NCBI GenBank assembly: GCA_002506105.1
Contig: DAWU01000016.1
Coordinates: forward strand, 1-30,837
Source: Methanolinea sp. UBA275
GTDB taxonomy: Archaea > Halobacteriota > Methanomicrobia > Methanomicrobiales > Methanospirillaceae
Direction of reading: 5' to 3'
Length of the DNA: 30,837 bases
Part shown: piece by piece, positions 30,831 to 30,837 of the stretch
Layout of the letters: each line of letters opens with the position of its first letter
Numbering within the stretch: the first letter of the stretch is position 1
The notes under the pieces: model-generated
Seen by the model: only the letters and a program-made list of their open reading frames with translations
Database searches by the model: none
What the model was told of the DNA's origin: nothing
Made by a program: the position numbers and the translations under genes

Positions 30831-30837
30831 CTATTTA

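Overview
The window looks like chromosome of a methanogenic archaeon of the order Methanomicrobiales, probably near Methanoregula or a related genus. This placement is inferred from gene content, not from a marker gene. The clues are an FrhB-type (coenzyme F420) subunit beside a split archaeal glutamate synthase, an AglJ-type dolichol glycosyltransferase, PKD and Thr/Pro-rich surface proteins, an archaeal type IV pilin, family X polymerase with PHP domain, P-II/Amt pairs, and an HTH-PAS-ATPase fusion regulator. Many genes have a TATA-like element about 25-30 bases before a near-leaderless start, and many end in oligo-T tracts, as in archaea.

Layout. 1-2340: tRNA-Thr(CGT), a DUF3467 protein, a possible tiny lipoprotein, a Cas4-like protein with altered active-site residues, and a PepSY-like secreted protein. 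2355-4631 (minus): an apparent operon led by tRNA-Gly(CCC), then an ACT-domain protein, threonylcarbamoyl-AMP synthase and a nucleotidyltransferase, joined by 1-base or overlapping junctions. 4759-9356: AglJ, DUF99, a META-domain lipoprotein, a type IV pilin and a large PKD/Thr-Pro surface protein. 9413-9932 has no convincing gene but holds inverted repeats. 9933-18381 is a nitrogen-assimilation island: glnK1, amt and glnK2, then glnA divergent from a four-gene glutamate synthase operon (glutaminase, FMN/ferredoxin synthase, GXGXG subunit, FrhB-like subunit). 18516-21621: two surface or secreted proteins, one a papain-like protease. 21698-25824: radical SAM protein and UppS translationally coupled on plus, converging on a UppS-like protein coupled to PolX on minus. 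26059-30822: a chemoreceptor and CheW on minus, divergent from an HTH-PAS-ATPase regulator on plus.

How the parts fit. Amt and two P-II proteins would sense and import ammonium, GlnA would make glutamine, and the glutamate synthase operon would make glutamate. Its FrhB-like subunit suggests that electrons come from reduced F420 rather than NADPH. The two cis-prenyltransferase-like proteins look complementary: one has the catalytic aspartate but no C-terminal RxG motif, the other lacks the catalytic motif but ends in RxG. This resembles the eukaryotic DHDDS/NgBR enzyme that makes dolichol, the lipid AglJ would use to glycosylate the sequon-rich surface proteins seen here.

The strongest candidates for follow-up are the heteromeric cis-prenyltransferase pair, the F420-linked glutamate synthase, the kinase-like regulator with no phospho-acceptor histidine and its putative ATTGAG operators, and the long amt leader with a small ORF. 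All assignments come from reading motifs by eye; no database search was run.
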